From: Gracilibacillus salitolerans
GTDB taxonomy: Bacteria > Bacillota > Bacilli > Bacillales > Amphibacillaceae
Assembly: GCF_009650095.1 (NCBI RefSeq)
Contig: NZ_CP045915.1
Coordinates: 3,720,001 to 3,784,000 of the forward strand
Reading direction: 5' to 3'
DNA length: 64,000 nt
Below are positions 1-10,250 of the stretch, one piece after another (positions within the stretch are counted from its first letter, which is position 1; each line of letters begins with the position of its first letter). Below the pieces are notes generated by a model. It was not told where the DNA came from. It saw only the letters and a program-made list of their open reading frames with translations, and made no database searches. Both the position numbers and the translations under genes were made by a program.

Positions 1-32
1 AAAGAACAACTGATGTAAAATAATATCATCTC

Positions 33-61
33 TTCACAAAAAGTATAGACTTCGCTATAAT
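33..61 (+). promoter_or_regulatory. Sigma-A-type promoter of the leader/small-peptide unit
   Basis: A TTCACA hexamer (33-38), a 17-base spacer and a perfect TATAAT (56-61) predict a start near base 68. The transcript would run through the structured repeat at 105-260, the 26-codon gene at 274 and the terminator at 357-389, a unit of about 320 nt. Confidence 0.6.
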
Positions 62-104
62 AGAGAAAGAATACATTACATAAGTGATTGAAGATTGTTT
101 TTAT

Positions 105-260
105 AAAGTGAAACTATCCTAAATGGAGGTTTTTGTCCCCCACTTAGGGTTAGCGAAACTTATCAGAGTGTTAGCTCACCTAATCCCCCATTTAGCTTCT
201 TTGATTATTTACTTGAACCTTGAAGTGGGGGTTTTACGGTCGATTAGCACCGTGATAAAA
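105..260 (+). repeat. Structured interspersed element, copy 1 (leader of a small gene)
   Basis: This element begins AAAGTGAAACT and ends in a hairpin-forming tail of the form ACGGT-cgattagc-ACCGT followed by GATAAAA. Internally CCCCCACTT (137-145) pairs with AAGTGGGGG (223-231), and a GTTAGCGAAACTTATC block follows the left arm. A near full-length relative is at 14621-14762 and shorter ones are at 19154-19206 and 42998-43053. Here it lies wholly inside a promoter-to-terminator unit, so it is probably transcribed as a folded RNA. It resembles no riboswitch class I recognise with confidence. Whether it is a regulatory leader, a non-coding RNA or a mobile palindromic repeat is open. Confidence 0.6.
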
Positions 261-273
261 AAGGAGGATCCTC

Positions 274-354
274 ATGGGTATCGCACTAATCATTGGTGTT
301 TGTGTTACATTTTTTGTAGCTATCTTCGCTGCAGGATACGAATCGAAACATTAA
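274..354 (+). CDS. Small hydrophobic peptide (26 aa), unknown function
   Basis: A 26-codon frame starts at ATG 274 behind an AAGGAGG ribosome binding site (261-267) at good spacing and ends at TAA 352-354. The product starts MGIALIIGVCV, has about 20 hydrophobic residues and ends in a short polar tail (GYESKH), as expected of a single-pass membrane peptide. It follows the structured leader and is closed by a strong terminator, so it looks like a dedicated gene rather than chance coding. I recognise no family. Small membrane peptides of this kind include toxins and modulators of transporters or kinases, but nothing in the sequence chooses between these. Confidence 0.6.
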   Translation: MGIALIIGVCVTFFVAIFAAGYESKH

Positions 355-356
355 GC

Positions 357-389
357 AAAAGGCTTGCTCCCCACTGAAGCAAGCCTTTT
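357..389. terminator. Intrinsic terminator, bidirectional
   Basis: A perfect 12-bp stem, AAAAGGCTTGCT paired with AGCAAGCCTTTT, has a 9-base loop. It closes the small-peptide unit on the plus strand. Its A/T flanks also allow it to end transcription of the cyclomaltodextrinase gene arriving on the minus strand. Confidence 0.85.
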
Positions 390-432
390 GTTATGGTTTT
401 ATCCTCACATTTCCAATACGTGCACACCTCGC

Positions 433-2199
<1,767 letters not shown>

Positions 2200-2238
2200 C
2201 TACTTTTTATAGTTATTTTTATTGCGTTTAAATGCAAA

Positions 2239-2265
2239 CAACCCCATTAGTACATAATGGGGTTG
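2239..2265 (-). terminator. Terminator after the CGTase-like gene
   Basis: CAACCCCATTA and TAATGGGGTTG form an 11-bp perfect stem with a 5-base loop between the two amylase-family genes. The T-rich tract is better on the plus strand, so termination of the minus-strand transcript may be partial and allow some read-through into the cyclomaltodextrinase gene. Confidence 0.7.
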
Positions 2266-2298
2266 TTTTTACCAAAAGCATTGCCCGTTTCTGATGTA

Positions 2299-4419
2299 TT
2301 AATTCTGCCATGTTGTCGTGACAGTATCAGTACCTTGATTTGGCACCGTGTAAGTGTGATTTGAACCACTTTCCCAAATCACATTACCTGAAGCATCTTT
2401 TTTAATAAACTTATATTCCAATTGTTGATTAGCAGGTACAGCAATATCATAATACCAATTTGGGTAAGAATATATCACTTGATTGAAAAATGGTCCTATT
2501 GCTTTATCAGGATCCCAACTTCCTAGTTCTTGTGTACTTCCAACGATATAAACATCACTTCCATAGTCAGTACTTGCTTGCTCCACAGCAAATCTCACCG
2601 GAATAAGGTGATTTGTTAAGACTTCAAAGTTTTCGTAAACATTACTTTCTACATTACTATCTGTCATTACTTTAACATCGTAAAGACCTGAAGATATATT
2701 TGGTATAGATATAACAATTTCTGAGTCACTCCATGATGAAATGGTAGCACTATTGTTTCCGAGGAAAACATCACCTTGAGTATCACCAAAGCCTTCTCCA
2801 CTAATAGTAACCTCATTTCCAGGTTGACCAACCATCGGACCAACATGGCCTATTTTGGGGTTATTGTTGCTTTCTGTTACTTCCCACACAGCTACTTCAT
2901 TTGGTTTTAAGTCAAAAGTAGCTACTAAACCATTTCCATTTACATCTATAGAACCTCCATTTAATAATCCATCTAATACATCATTATACCTTCCTTCTGG
3001 TAAGGAAGTATTCATATTTGATATAGAGTAATTTGTGTCGCTACTGTTTACAGCCGTCACAACTACATTATCGCCAAATTTTCTTTCATAGATATAAACA
3101 TCTTGATTTAACCAACGTTCAGTCGTATCCCCATACCCTAAAGCTATATTATTTTGTCGAAGATGAGCAAGTTTACTAATAATTTGAAATGCATTTGTCG
3201 TTTTATCAAAACTAGGCATAGGTTTTCTATTCTCTGGATCTGCTTCTCCAGTTAAGTATTGTTCTGTTCCATAATATATAGTAGGAACACCACGAGAAGT
3301 TAGTAAAACTGCTAGTGCCATCTCTGTATTTACTTGAGAAGCATTGTCTTTTTGAAATCTGCTCATATCATGATTATCAATAAACGTTACTTGATCATTA
3401 ACTTGGTCATAACTGTTGGATGTTTCCTCAATCATACTATGGTAGTCCAACCAGTTATCATCCTCTGACATAAGTACAGCTCTAATTTGTTGACCATATT
3501 GAAAATCTAAGAGACTCATTCCACTTTCATTGGCAAAATAATGATTTTTAGTATCTACTTCCCCTTGTCCTAAGAACCATTCTCCAAACGTAAACACTGG
3601 TTGATATGAATAAATGTGATTCATAAGTGTTTCTTGCCACCCTTGTGACATGTGTTTCACTGCATCTACTCTTATTCCATCGATCCCTTTATCTAACCAT
3701 AATTCTATTGATTCTTTTAAATATTGATCGATCACTTCATTTTGCAAGTCGTAATCTGCTAAGTCATAAAGGTTCCTATAAATACTATCTTCATAAGAGG
3801 AAAAATCAGTACCTCCATTATGGTGAAATAGGCCAAGTGTATCATTAGAGTAATTACCAATTAAGCTACCTTTATCATAAATAGCGCCATTTTCAACATA
3901 ACCTTCGTCTGTTTCCAAAGCTGGAGATGAGTGATTTGGTGTAAAATCCATGATAATCTTGATTCCATTACTGTGAGCTACATTAACCAATTCATCAAAG
4001 TCTTCAAAACTCCCATAAAATGGATTAGTTTCTTTGTAATCTCTTGCCCAATAACCATGATAAGAAGTATAGCCTTCAGGATGTATCTCATAAACGTTTT
4101 CAACAGGTTGAGAAATCCACAACGCTGTAACACCTAAATCAGTAAAATATCCATCATTAATCTTTTCCGTAATACCCTTCCAATCACCACCCATATATTT
4201 GTGTAAATCTGTTTGACTATACAGTTCGCCTTGTGGATTATTGGAAGTTTCTCCATCATGAAAGCGATCTGTTACAATTTGGTAAATAGTATCCTGTGCA
4301 TAATTAACCTTATTAACATCTGAATTAGCTTTCAATACTGATGGCGAAAAGGAAATCATCAGTAGCACAACAACAAATAGCGCAATCGTTTTCGTATGTC
4401 TTTTTAACTTTGCCAACAA
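2299..4419 (-). CDS. Secreted cyclodextrin glucanotransferase-like GH13 enzyme with CBM20
   Basis: The 706-residue product has a signal peptide (about 1-31) and the five-domain order of CGTases and maltogenic alpha-amylases: catalytic A/B, C, an IPT/TIG domain (starting near [12 protein letters not shown]) and a C-terminal CBM20 starch-binding domain with a [10 protein letters not shown] motif. Catalytic residues are Asp in [10 protein letters not shown] (about 252), Glu in FGEWFLG (about 279) and Asp in FIDNHD (about 348). The NLYDLADYD segment keeps the central Tyr used by CGTases to wind the glucan. The start is TTG with GGATG upstream, and an ATG nine bases upstream runs straight into a stop. 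The adjacent cyclomaltodextrinase and importer favour CGTase activity over plain alpha-amylase, but the product cannot be read from sequence alone. Confidence 0.85.
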   Translation of the reverse strand: MLAKLKRHTKTIALFVVVLLMISFSPSVLKANSDVNKVNYAQDTIYQIVTDRFHDGETSNNPQGELYSQTDLHKYMGGDWKGITEKINDGYFTDLGVTALWISQPVENVYEIHPEGYTSYHGYWARDYKETNPFYGSFEDFDELVNVAHSNGIKIIMDFTPNHSSPALETDEGYVENGAIYDKGSLIGNYSNDTLGLFHHNGGTDFSSYEDSIYRNLYDLADYDLQNEVIDQYLKESIELWLDKGIDGIRVDAVKHMSQGWQETLMNHIYSYQPVFTFGEWFLGQGEVDTKNHYFANESGMSLLDFQYGQQIRAVLMSEDDNWLDYHSMIEETSNSYDQVNDQVTFIDNHDMSRFQKDNASQVNTEMALAVLLTSRGVPTIYYGTEQYLTGEADPENRKPMPSFDKTTNAFQIISKLAHLRQNNIALGYGDTTERWLNQDVYIYERKFGDNVVVTAVNSSDTNYSISNMNTSLPEGRYNDVLDGLLNGGSIDVNGNGLVATFDLKPNEVAVWEVTESNNNPKIGHVGPMVGQPGNEVTISGEGFGDTQGDVFLGNNSATISSWSDSEIVISIPNISSGLYDVKVMTDSNVESNVYENFEVLTNHLIPVRFAVEQASTDYGSDVYIVGSTQELGSWDPDKAIGPFFNQVIYSYPNWYYDIAVPANQQLEYKFIKKDASGNVIWESGSNHTYTVPNQGTDTVTTTWQN

Positions 4420-4425
4420 ATTATT

Positions 4426-4455
4426 TCATCCTTTCCATTTTTTATTTCCTTCCAT
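4426..4455 (-). CDS. Possible leader peptide (9 aa) upstream of the CGTase-like gene
   Basis: A very short frame, MEGNKKWKG-stop, begins at ATG 4453-4455 behind an AAGGAGG sequence at ideal spacing, which is stronger than the site serving the enzyme itself. Its stop codon overlaps the enzyme's own GGATG site, so ribosomes ending here are placed for re-initiation at the TTG. This may couple translation of the two. The frame is too short to prove coding. Confidence 0.4.
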   Translation of the reverse strand: MEGNKKWKG

Positions 4456-4474
4456 CTATCCTCCTTCCTGCAAA

Positions 4475-4515
4475 ACAAACAACCCCGGCTTTTAATAAAA
4501 GCCGGGGTTGTTTGT
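4475..4515. terminator. Perfect 19-bp hairpin in the CGTase leader
   Basis: ACAAACAACCCCGGCTTTT pairs perfectly with its complement around a 3-base loop. It sits between the predicted minus-strand promoter (4578-4606) and the CGTase-like gene, about 55 bases into the transcript. No minus-strand gene ends here, so it may be an attenuator, an mRNA-stabilising 5' hairpin or a relic. The outer CAACCCC/GGGGTTG part resembles the terminator at 2239-2265. Confidence 0.7.
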
Positions 4516-4577
4516 AATAAATACAAAAGCAGTGCCCTCAATTTGTATAATTGTGTCTATCACTGTTGTTAACTTTA

Positions 4578-4606
4578 TTATTACAATAACCGAAATGATC
4601 TGTCAA
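4578..4606 (-). promoter_or_regulatory. Promoter of the CGTase-like gene
   Basis: On the minus strand a consensus TTGACA (complement of 4601-4606) is followed after 17 bases by TAATAA (complement of 4578-4583). The predicted start is near 4571, giving a leader of about 150 nt that contains the 19-bp hairpin and the 9-codon frame. Confidence 0.65.
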
Positions 4607-4666
4607 TATATTTTTCTTTTCAAAAAGTACATATAATGTAGAAAAAAATATTTGAAAGTTTTTTAT

Positions 4667-4680
4667 AGAAAACGCTTGCT
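4667..4680 (+). promoter_or_regulatory. Catabolite-responsive element (cre) at mdxE
   Basis: AGAAAACGCTTGCT matches 13 of 14 positions of the cre consensus TGWAARCGYTWNCW. It overlaps the -35 hexamer (4676-4681) of the importer promoter, so bound CcpA would exclude RNA polymerase when preferred sugars are present. Confidence 0.7.
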
Positions 4681-4704
4681 TATATAAAAATTCCTATGTA
4701 TAAT
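4676..4704 (+). promoter_or_regulatory. mdxE: Promoter of the mdxEFG operon
   Basis: TTGCTT (4676-4681), a 17-base spacer and a perfect TATAAT (4699-4704) predict a start near 4711. A cre site overlaps the -35 box, and a LacI-type palindrome lies just after the start. Confidence 0.75.
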
Positions 4705-4717
4705 TAAACCCAATAAA

Positions 4718-4733
4718 GCGCAATCGATTGCGC
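4718..4733. promoter_or_regulatory. LacI-family operator
   Basis: GCGCAATCGATTGCGC is a perfect 16-base palindrome centred on CG, the geometry of LacI/GalR-family operators. It begins about seven bases after the predicted start of mdxE transcription, where a repressor would block elongation. The LacI-family gene at 8400 closes the same operon region and is the obvious ligand. Confidence 0.75.
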
Positions 4734-4759
4734 AAATCATTAAAAAGGGGAGAAATTAT

Positions 4760-6070
4760 ATGAGAAACATAAAATTATTTTTTGCTTTAATTACACTCTT
4801 ATTTGCAATCGTTATCATTACAGCATGTGCTCCAGACAGAGAGGAAGACACAAATACAGATAGCAATGAAGCAAGTACATCAGAAGAAACTGTTGAAGAA
4901 TCAAATGACTCTGCTGAAGCAGATAAACCAGAAGAACTAACAGTTTGGGCCAATGATGAAGAAGAGCAATTAGAAGCTATCGAGAAAATAGCAGCAGATT
5001 ACGAAGAACAAAATGACATTACAGTTAATGTAGTTCCTAAATCAATGCTAGATCAATTAGATGAATTATCATTGGCAGGACCGGAAGGACGTGGACCGGA
5101 TTTATTCTTTCAGCCACACGATCGAACTGGTGATATTGTTGCACAAGGTTTAGCACAACCACTTGATATTTCTGATGAACAGTTAGCTGACTACAGTGAT
5201 GCTTCTCTAGCATCCGTTCAGTACGAATTTGAAGGTTCCAACGATATGTATGGTGTTCCTGCTGTAATTGAAACATACGGCATTTTTTATAACAAAGATA
5301 TAATGGATGAGCCACAAACAATTGATGACTTACTTACTGCATTAGAGGAAAACACAGACGCTTCCCAAGATAAATTTGGATTTTTAATGAAACCGAACGA
5401 CTTATATTTCTCTTATCCATTCTTTAAGAGTTTTGGTGGATACATTTTTGGCGGAGACATCGGTGAATATGATACAAGTGATATCGGACTTGCAAATGAA
5501 GGTGCTATCGAAGGTGGCGAACTCTATCAATCATTCTTCGGAGATGGAAAAATTCCCCCTTCCACCACAACTGATGTTATAGACGGATTATTTACAGAAG
5601 GAAAAGTTGGTGCTGTTATTAACGGGCCATGGAGTATCCCTAGTTATACAGAAGCTTTAGGGGATAGTCTTGGATTTGCCCCATTCCCTGAAATGGATGG
5701 GCAGGGAGCTCAATCATTAGTTGGTGTTAAAGCATGGATGGTATCATACTATTCTGACAATACAGAATGGGCTACAGATCTTGCATTATTTATGACAAAT
5801 GAAGAAAATCAAAAACATTACTTTGACGTTGCTGGTGAACTGCCGACTAATACAAACGCTCTTGAATCTATCGAGGATCCAATTTTCAGTTCATTTAGTC
5901 AGCAAATTGAAAATGGAGTACCGATGCCTAGTACTCCGCAAATGTCTCAAGTTTGGGAACCAATGAATAATGCATTACAGTTCTTAGCTGAAGGGGAAGA
6001 TCCTTCTTCCGTACTTCCAGAAGCGGTAGAACAAATAAAAACAAATATTGATGCTAGTGGTGCTCAATAA
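4760..6070 (+). CDS. mdxE: Maltodextrin/cyclodextrin-binding lipoprotein of an ABC importer
   Basis: A 436-residue extracellular solute-binding protein (family 1). The N-terminus is a lipoprotein signal with lipobox ITAC (Cys about 23), followed by a Glu/Ser/Asp-rich spacer that would hold the binding domain off the membrane. The body follows MalE/MdxE/CymE, including a VGAVINGPWS segment typical of maltodextrin-binding proteins. A GGGGAG site precedes the ATG. It is first in an operon with two permease genes and has its own promoter, cre and LacI operator. No ATPase gene is present, as in other Bacilli where a shared MsmX-type ATPase serves several sugar importers. Whether the ligand is maltodextrin or cyclodextrin is not decidable here. 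Confidence 0.9.
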   Translation: MRNIKLFFALITLLFAIVIITACAPDREEDTNTDSNEASTSEETVEESNDSAEADKPEELTVWANDEEEQLEAIEKIAADYEEQNDITVNVVPKSMLDQLDELSLAGPEGRGPDLFFQPHDRTGDIVAQGLAQPLDISDEQLADYSDASLASVQYEFEGSNDMYGVPAVIETYGIFYNKDIMDEPQTIDDLLTALEENTDASQDKFGFLMKPNDLYFSYPFFKSFGGYIFGGDIGEYDTSDIGLANEGAIEGGELYQSFFGDGKIPPSTTTDVIDGLFTEGKVGAVINGPWSIPSYTEALGDSLGFAPFPEMDGQGAQSLVGVKAWMVSYYSDNTEWATDLALFMTNEENQKHYFDVAGELPTNTNALESIEDPIFSSFSQQIENGVPMPSTPQMSQVWEPMNNALQFLAEGEDPSSVLPEAVEQIKTNIDASGAQ

Positions 6071-6080
6071 AACATTCACG

Positions 6081-6102
6081 GGGAAGAAAATAATTTCTTC
6101 CC
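6081..6102 (+). terminator. Leaky hairpin between mdxE and mdxF
   Basis: GGGAAGAAA pairs with TTTCTTCCC around an ATAA loop, followed after four bases by a T-run (TCTCATTTTTT). In binding-protein operons such a hairpin commonly stabilises the upstream message or cuts expression of the permease genes, so more binding protein than permease is made. Confidence 0.6.
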
Positions 6103-6138
6103 TCTCATTTTTTCTGTCCTATTGGGGAGGTAATCAAA

Positions 6139-7437
6139 TTGAATCACAATTCCAATAACAACTTTAAAAACCATAATCCTAACGTTGCTACAGTATTATC
6201 CATAATTTTTGCAGGGTTAGGTCAGCTTTATAATCGTAGATTTTTAAAAGGTACTATTTTTATTCTATTAGAACTTGCTTTTTTAGTAACGTTATTCGAT
6301 ACCATTAATTTCGGATTATGGGGATTACGTACGTTAGGTACTATTCCTGGTACAGATCACTCTATTCGATTATTGGTCTTTGGTGTCTTAGCATTAATTG
6401 CCACAGTTATTTTGATCGCATTATATGTAGGGAATGTGATGGATGCACGTAACCAGGCCAAAAAAATAAAAAATGGATGGAAGCCAAAAGGGCTTAAAGA
6501 TACCATTATCGATTTTTATGATACTGCTTTTCCATATTTAATGACAGTTCCTGGGTTATTACTAATGATTTTTGTCGTCATATTCCCACTTATATTTTCA
6601 GTCTTACTGGCATTTACAAATTATAATTTGTACAACTCACCGCCAAGGAACCTTGTCGATTGGGTTGGATTTGAAAACTTTAAAGAACTAATTACTGTGC
6701 CAATCTGGCAAGATACTTTCATTAGTGTTTTAGCTTGGACCATTGTATGGACAGTGATTGCAACAACGCTGCAAATAGCTATAGGTTTATTCTTAGCGTT
6801 AATCGTAAATGACCCAAGAATTCGATTCAAGAAATTAATTCGTACGATTCTAATTTTACCTTGGGCAGTTCCAGCATTTGTTACGATCTTAATTTTCTCG
6901 GCCATGTTTAATGATGACTTTGGTGCGATTAACCGTGATATTATTATTCCTCTCCTTGGTGGAGAAGGGATTCCGTGGTTGAGTGAACCATTCTACGCGC
7001 GGACAGCGATTATATTAATTCAAACATGGTTAGGATTCCCATTTATATTTGCATTGTTTACAGGTGTTTTACAAAGTATCTCAAAAGACTGGTATGAAGC
7101 AGCAGACGTAGATGGCGGATCCCGTTTTCAAAAATTTCGATTTATTACTTTTCCACATGTAATGTTTGCAACTGCACCATTACTAATCATGCAGTATGCG
7201 CAAAATTTTAATAACTTTAATATTATTTACTTGTTTAATGAAGGTGGACCTCCTGTAAGAAACCAAAATGCTGGTGGTACTGACATATTAATTTCATGGG
7301 TATACAAGTTAACATTTGAAACAAACAACTATGCAATGGCAGCGGTTATCTCTCTAATTATGGGACTTATCATTTCTGGTTTTGCCTTTTATCAATTTAG
7401 GCAGACGAAATCATTCAAGGAAGAAGGTGAATTGTAA
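6139..7437 (+). CDS. mdxF: Maltodextrin ABC permease, MalF/MdxF type
   Basis: A 432-residue polytopic membrane protein of the sugar ABC permease class. About 130 N-terminal residues, with three hydrophobic segments starting at LSIIFAGLGQLYN, precede the usual permease core; this extension is typical of the Firmicute MdxF/GanP group. The cytoplasmic EAA loop reads EAADVDGGSRFQKFRFITFP and docks the ATPase. The start is TTG behind GGGGAGG, and the frame overlaps the next gene by one base. It pairs with MdxG to import sugar delivered by the lipoprotein encoded upstream. Confidence 0.9.
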   Translation: MNHNSNNNFKNHNPNVATVLSIIFAGLGQLYNRRFLKGTIFILLELAFLVTLFDTINFGLWGLRTLGTIPGTDHSIRLLVFGVLALIATVILIALYVGNVMDARNQAKKIKNGWKPKGLKDTIIDFYDTAFPYLMTVPGLLLMIFVVIFPLIFSVLLAFTNYNLYNSPPRNLVDWVGFENFKELITVPIWQDTFISVLAWTIVWTVIATTLQIAIGLFLALIVNDPRIRFKKLIRTILILPWAVPAFVTILIFSAMFNDDFGAINRDIIIPLLGGEGIPWLSEPFYARTAIILIQTWLGFPFIFALFTGVLQSISKDWYEAADVDGGSRFQKFRFITFPHVMFATAPLLIMQYAQNFNNFNIIYLFNEGGPPVRNQNAGGTDILISWVYKLTFETNNYAMAAVISLIMGLIISGFAFYQFRQTKSFKEEGEL

Positions 7438-8276
7438 TGAATCAAAAGCAAAAATCAAAAATCGAAGTAACTCTTATGTACCTTGTCATTCTTATCACTT
7501 CCATTATTATCTTTTATCCATTAGTGTGGACTGTGGGAATGTCTCTAAATCAAGGTACCAGCTTATATTCATCTTCACTTATTCCAGAAAATTTTTCGTT
7601 GGAACATTATAAATGGCTTTTTAGCGATGAAAGTGATTATTTATTATGGTATAAGAATTCACTGATTGTATCGATCTCAGTAGCTGGAGGCAGTGTGATC
7701 ATTACCTCATTGGTAGCATATGCATTCTCTCGTTACCAATTTGTTGGAAAAAAGAATGCATTGTATATCTTCCTGTTACTACAAATGTTTCCAGTTATGA
7801 TGGCAATGGTAGCATTATATATTTTCCTTAATATGATCGGAATGCTGGATACATTAACTGGATTAATATTGGTTTATCTAGGTGGACAAATACCATTTAA
7901 TGCATGGTTAGTTAAAGGGTATTTTGACACTATTCCACGTGAACTTGACGAAGCAGCGAGAATAGATGGGGCTGGGCATTTAAGAGTATTTTGGAGTGTA
8001 ATGCTTCCGCTAGCAAAACCTATTCTAGCAGTAGTTGCATTATTTAATTTTATGATGCCACTTTTTGATTTCCTATTACCATCAATCGTACTATCAAGTC
8101 AAGATAACTATACACTAGCGGTTGGATTGTTTAATTTTATTAATGATCGTTTCGCTAATAATTTCACTAGATTTGCAGCCGGTTCCATTTTAATAGCTGT
8201 TCCAGTTGCAACGGTTTATCTATTCTTGCAACGGTACTTAATTTCTGGACTAACAGCAGGAGGCACAAAAGGGTAA
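7437..8276 (+). CDS. mdxG: Maltodextrin ABC permease, MalG/MdxG type
   Basis: A 279-residue permease, matching the usual MdxG length, with six membrane segments. The EAA loop is present as EAARIDGAGHLRVFWSVMLP. The ATG overlaps the last base of the mdxF stop codon (TAATG), so the two subunits are translationally coupled. The C-terminus ends at FLQRYLISGLTAGGTKG, the MalG/MdxG C-terminal form that contacts the ATPase. Confidence 0.92.
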   Translation: MNQKQKSKIEVTLMYLVILITSIIIFYPLVWTVGMSLNQGTSLYSSSLIPENFSLEHYKWLFSDESDYLLWYKNSLIVSISVAGGSVIITSLVAYAFSRYQFVGKKNALYIFLLLQMFPVMMAMVALYIFLNMIGMLDTLTGLILVYLGGQIPFNAWLVKGYFDTIPRELDEAARIDGAGHLRVFWSVMLPLAKPILAVVALFNFMMPLFDFLLPSIVLSSQDNYTLAVGLFNFINDRFANNFTRFAAGSILIAVPVATVYLFLQRYLISGLTAGGTKG

Positions 8277-8314
8277 ATATTGAAATTACTCTCCGCTTTA
8301 TAATGAAATATATT

Positions 8315-8342
8315 TTGATATGAAGACCTGATCACATATAAT
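8315..8342 (+). promoter_or_regulatory. Possible own promoter of the LacI-family gene
   Basis: TTGATA (8315-8320), a 16-base spacer and TATAAT (8337-8342) lie between mdxG and the regulator. The regulator could therefore be made independently of the repressed operon. Confidence 0.55.
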
Positions 8343-8399
8343 AGAAATACAGAAATCTCAGACATTAATGCATTTTTACAAATCTAAAGGGTGAAAATT

Positions 8400-9437
8400 A
8401 TGGGAGTGACAATAAAAGACGTAGCAAAAAAAGCAGGAGTAGCACCCTCAACAGTTTCTAGAGTTATAGCAGACAACCCTAGAATCAGTTTAGATACCAA
8501 GAAGCGTGTAAGAAAAGCGATGAAAGATCTGGGATACCATCCAAATATAAACGCCCGTAATCTCGCGGTACGATCTTCACAAGCAATTGGTGTCATTATG
8601 CCATCATCTGCTGATAAAGCACTACAAAATCCATTCTTTCCTGAAGTTTTACGTGGAATTGGCTCTTTTGCCCATGAGGCAGAATATTCTTTATACGTAT
8701 CAACGGGTGGTAATGATCAAGACGTATATGAAGAAGTACAACGAATGGTAAACGGTAACAGGGTTGATGGTATTATCTTACTTTATTCACGAATTGCTGA
8801 TCCTGTACAACAATTTTTAACAGAAAAAAATTTTCCCTTTGTCATTGTAGGGAAACCTTCTGAACAAGAAAGTGAAATTACGTATGTCGATAATAATAAC
8901 TTTAAAGCGAGCAAAGACTTAACCAACCATTTGATAGACATCGGGCATCGACATATCGCTTTTATCGGTGGTTCAACGGAATTAACAGTAACCGTTGACC
9001 GGCTAAACGGCTATAAGTCTGCCATAGAAGAAGCAGGCTTGCCATTACCAAATGAATATACAGTACACGCGGAATTTCTAAAATCCGGTGGTCGTGATGC
9101 GGTCGAGCAACTATTTGCGCTAGATGAACCACCAACAGGTTTGGTAGTAGCTGATGATTTGATGTCTTTAGGGGTAATTAATACATTAGAAGAAATCGGT
9201 CTAAGTTGCCCTGAAGATGTTTCCTTAACATCATTTAATAACCTTTATTTATCTGAGATTACCACACCGCCTTTAACAACTGTTGATATTCAAATCTATC
9301 AGTTAGGTGTGCAATCCGCTCGTTGCTTAATAGAAAAGGCAAAAAACAAAGATGAGCCGGCTAAACGGATTATTGTTCCTTATGAAATTAAATTCAGACA
9401 GTCGACAAGGTCGATCACGTCTGAAACGGTGGAATAG
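8400..9437 (+). CDS. malR: LacI/GalR-family repressor of the maltodextrin locus
   Basis: A 345-residue regulator. The N-terminal helix-turn-helix and hinge run from VTIKDVAKKAGVAPSTVSRV to about residue 60, followed by a periplasmic-binding-protein-like effector domain. The ATG at 8400 is preferred because AAAGGGTG (8385-8392) lies about eight bases before it; a GTG nine bases upstream would sit inside that site. It follows the importer genes and the effector domain is of the sugar-responsive type, so maltose or maltodextrin release of the palindrome at 4718-4733 is the likely circuit. CcpA itself is an alternative reading, but the body is closer to MalR. Confidence 0.88.
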   Translation: MGVTIKDVAKKAGVAPSTVSRVIADNPRISLDTKKRVRKAMKDLGYHPNINARNLAVRSSQAIGVIMPSSADKALQNPFFPEVLRGIGSFAHEAEYSLYVSTGGNDQDVYEEVQRMVNGNRVDGIILLYSRIADPVQQFLTEKNFPFVIVGKPSEQESEITYVDNNNFKASKDLTNHLIDIGHRHIAFIGGSTELTVTVDRLNGYKSAIEEAGLPLPNEYTVHAEFLKSGGRDAVEQLFALDEPPTGLVVADDLMSLGVINTLEEIGLSCPEDVSLTSFNNLYLSEITTPPLTTVDIQIYQLGVQSARCLIEKAKNKDEPAKRIIVPYEIKFRQSTRSITSETVE

Positions 9438-9440
9438 TTT

Positions 9441-9479
9441 AAAAGGTATACCTGTTATCAGAACACAGGTATACCTTTT
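9441..9479. terminator. Bidirectional terminator between malR and yhfI
   Basis: AAAAGGTATACCTGT pairs perfectly over 15 bp with ACAGGTATACCTTTT, with a 9-base loop. A-rich and T-rich flanks suit termination of both converging genes. Confidence 0.9.
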
Positions 9480-9480
9480 T

Positions 9481-10206
9481 TTAAATGAAATATGATTTAC
9501 CGACAGTTGCTATCGTTGTTAGATTGGTGTATGTTTGTTTTGCCTCTTCAATAAGATTGTTTACATCTCCAAAATGTGGTAAATGAGTCAGCATTAATTG
9601 CTTAACCGCTGCTTGTTCTGCTAAAGCACCGGCTTGCCGACCACTCATATGACCTGGAATTTTCCCCTCATAGCCCTGATAAAGATTAGCCTCCGAAACT
9701 AATAAATCAGCATTTTGGGCAAATGAGGAAAGCGACTCTTTCCAGCCTGTATCTGCTGTAAACACAACACTTTTTCCTTTTGTATCTAAACGTACCGCTA
9801 GACAATATACAGGATGATCCGTTTTTGTTGTTTCAATTGTAAAAGGACCTATTTGGGATGTTTTCGCTAAATTATATGCTTGCGTATGCTCTTTATAAGA
9901 TAGAGAGTGGAACTGTTCATCCCGATCATGCGCATATATTGCTAATGTTTTAGGTTGGTCTGCTAATTGATTTTGGATTAATTTTGCGTAATGAAGCGCA
10001 CCGACATCCGCAATATGATCATGGTGGTAATGAGTGATAATCACCGCATCTAATTGTTGAATAGATATGTAGTTTTGCAACGAAGCAAGCACACCACTAC
10101 CACAATCTAATAAAAGACGAAAGCCGTCTTCTTCGACTAAAAAAGAAGATGTAGCACTATTTGCTTTTGGGTAGCCTCCCCAGATACCAAGAGGGATAAT
10201 TTTCAT
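9481..10206 (-). CDS. yhfI: Metallo-beta-lactamase-fold hydrolase, YhfI family
   Basis: A 241-residue cytoplasmic protein whose length and N-terminus (MKIIPLGIWGGYP) follow Bacillus YhfI. The metal-binding HxHxDH motif is HYHHDH, with later His and Asp ligands in VFTADTGW and MLTHLPHFG. It belongs to the RNase Z/phosphodiesterase-like branch of the fold; the substrate is unknown. An AGGAG-rich stretch precedes the ATG. It stands alone, with a tandem repeat upstream. Confidence 0.82.
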   Translation of the reverse strand: MKIIPLGIWGGYPKANSATSSFLVEEDGFRLLLDCGSGVLASLQNYISIQQLDAVIITHYHHDHIADVGALHYAKLIQNQLADQPKTLAIYAHDRDEQFHSLSYKEHTQAYNLAKTSQIGPFTIETTKTDHPVYCLAVRLDTKGKSVVFTADTGWKESLSSFAQNADLLVSEANLYQGYEGKIPGHMSGRQAGALAEQAAVKQLMLTHLPHFGDVNNLIEEAKQTYTNLTTIATVGKSYFI

Positions 10207-10250
10207 TCTCCTCAGCTCCTAATTCTTTTTTGAAAACCTGTGAACAATAT

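Noticed and set aside
123..377. 84-codon plus-strand frame across the leader region
   Set aside because: It runs through the structured hairpins and overlaps the well-supported 26-codon gene in another frame, without its own ribosome site.
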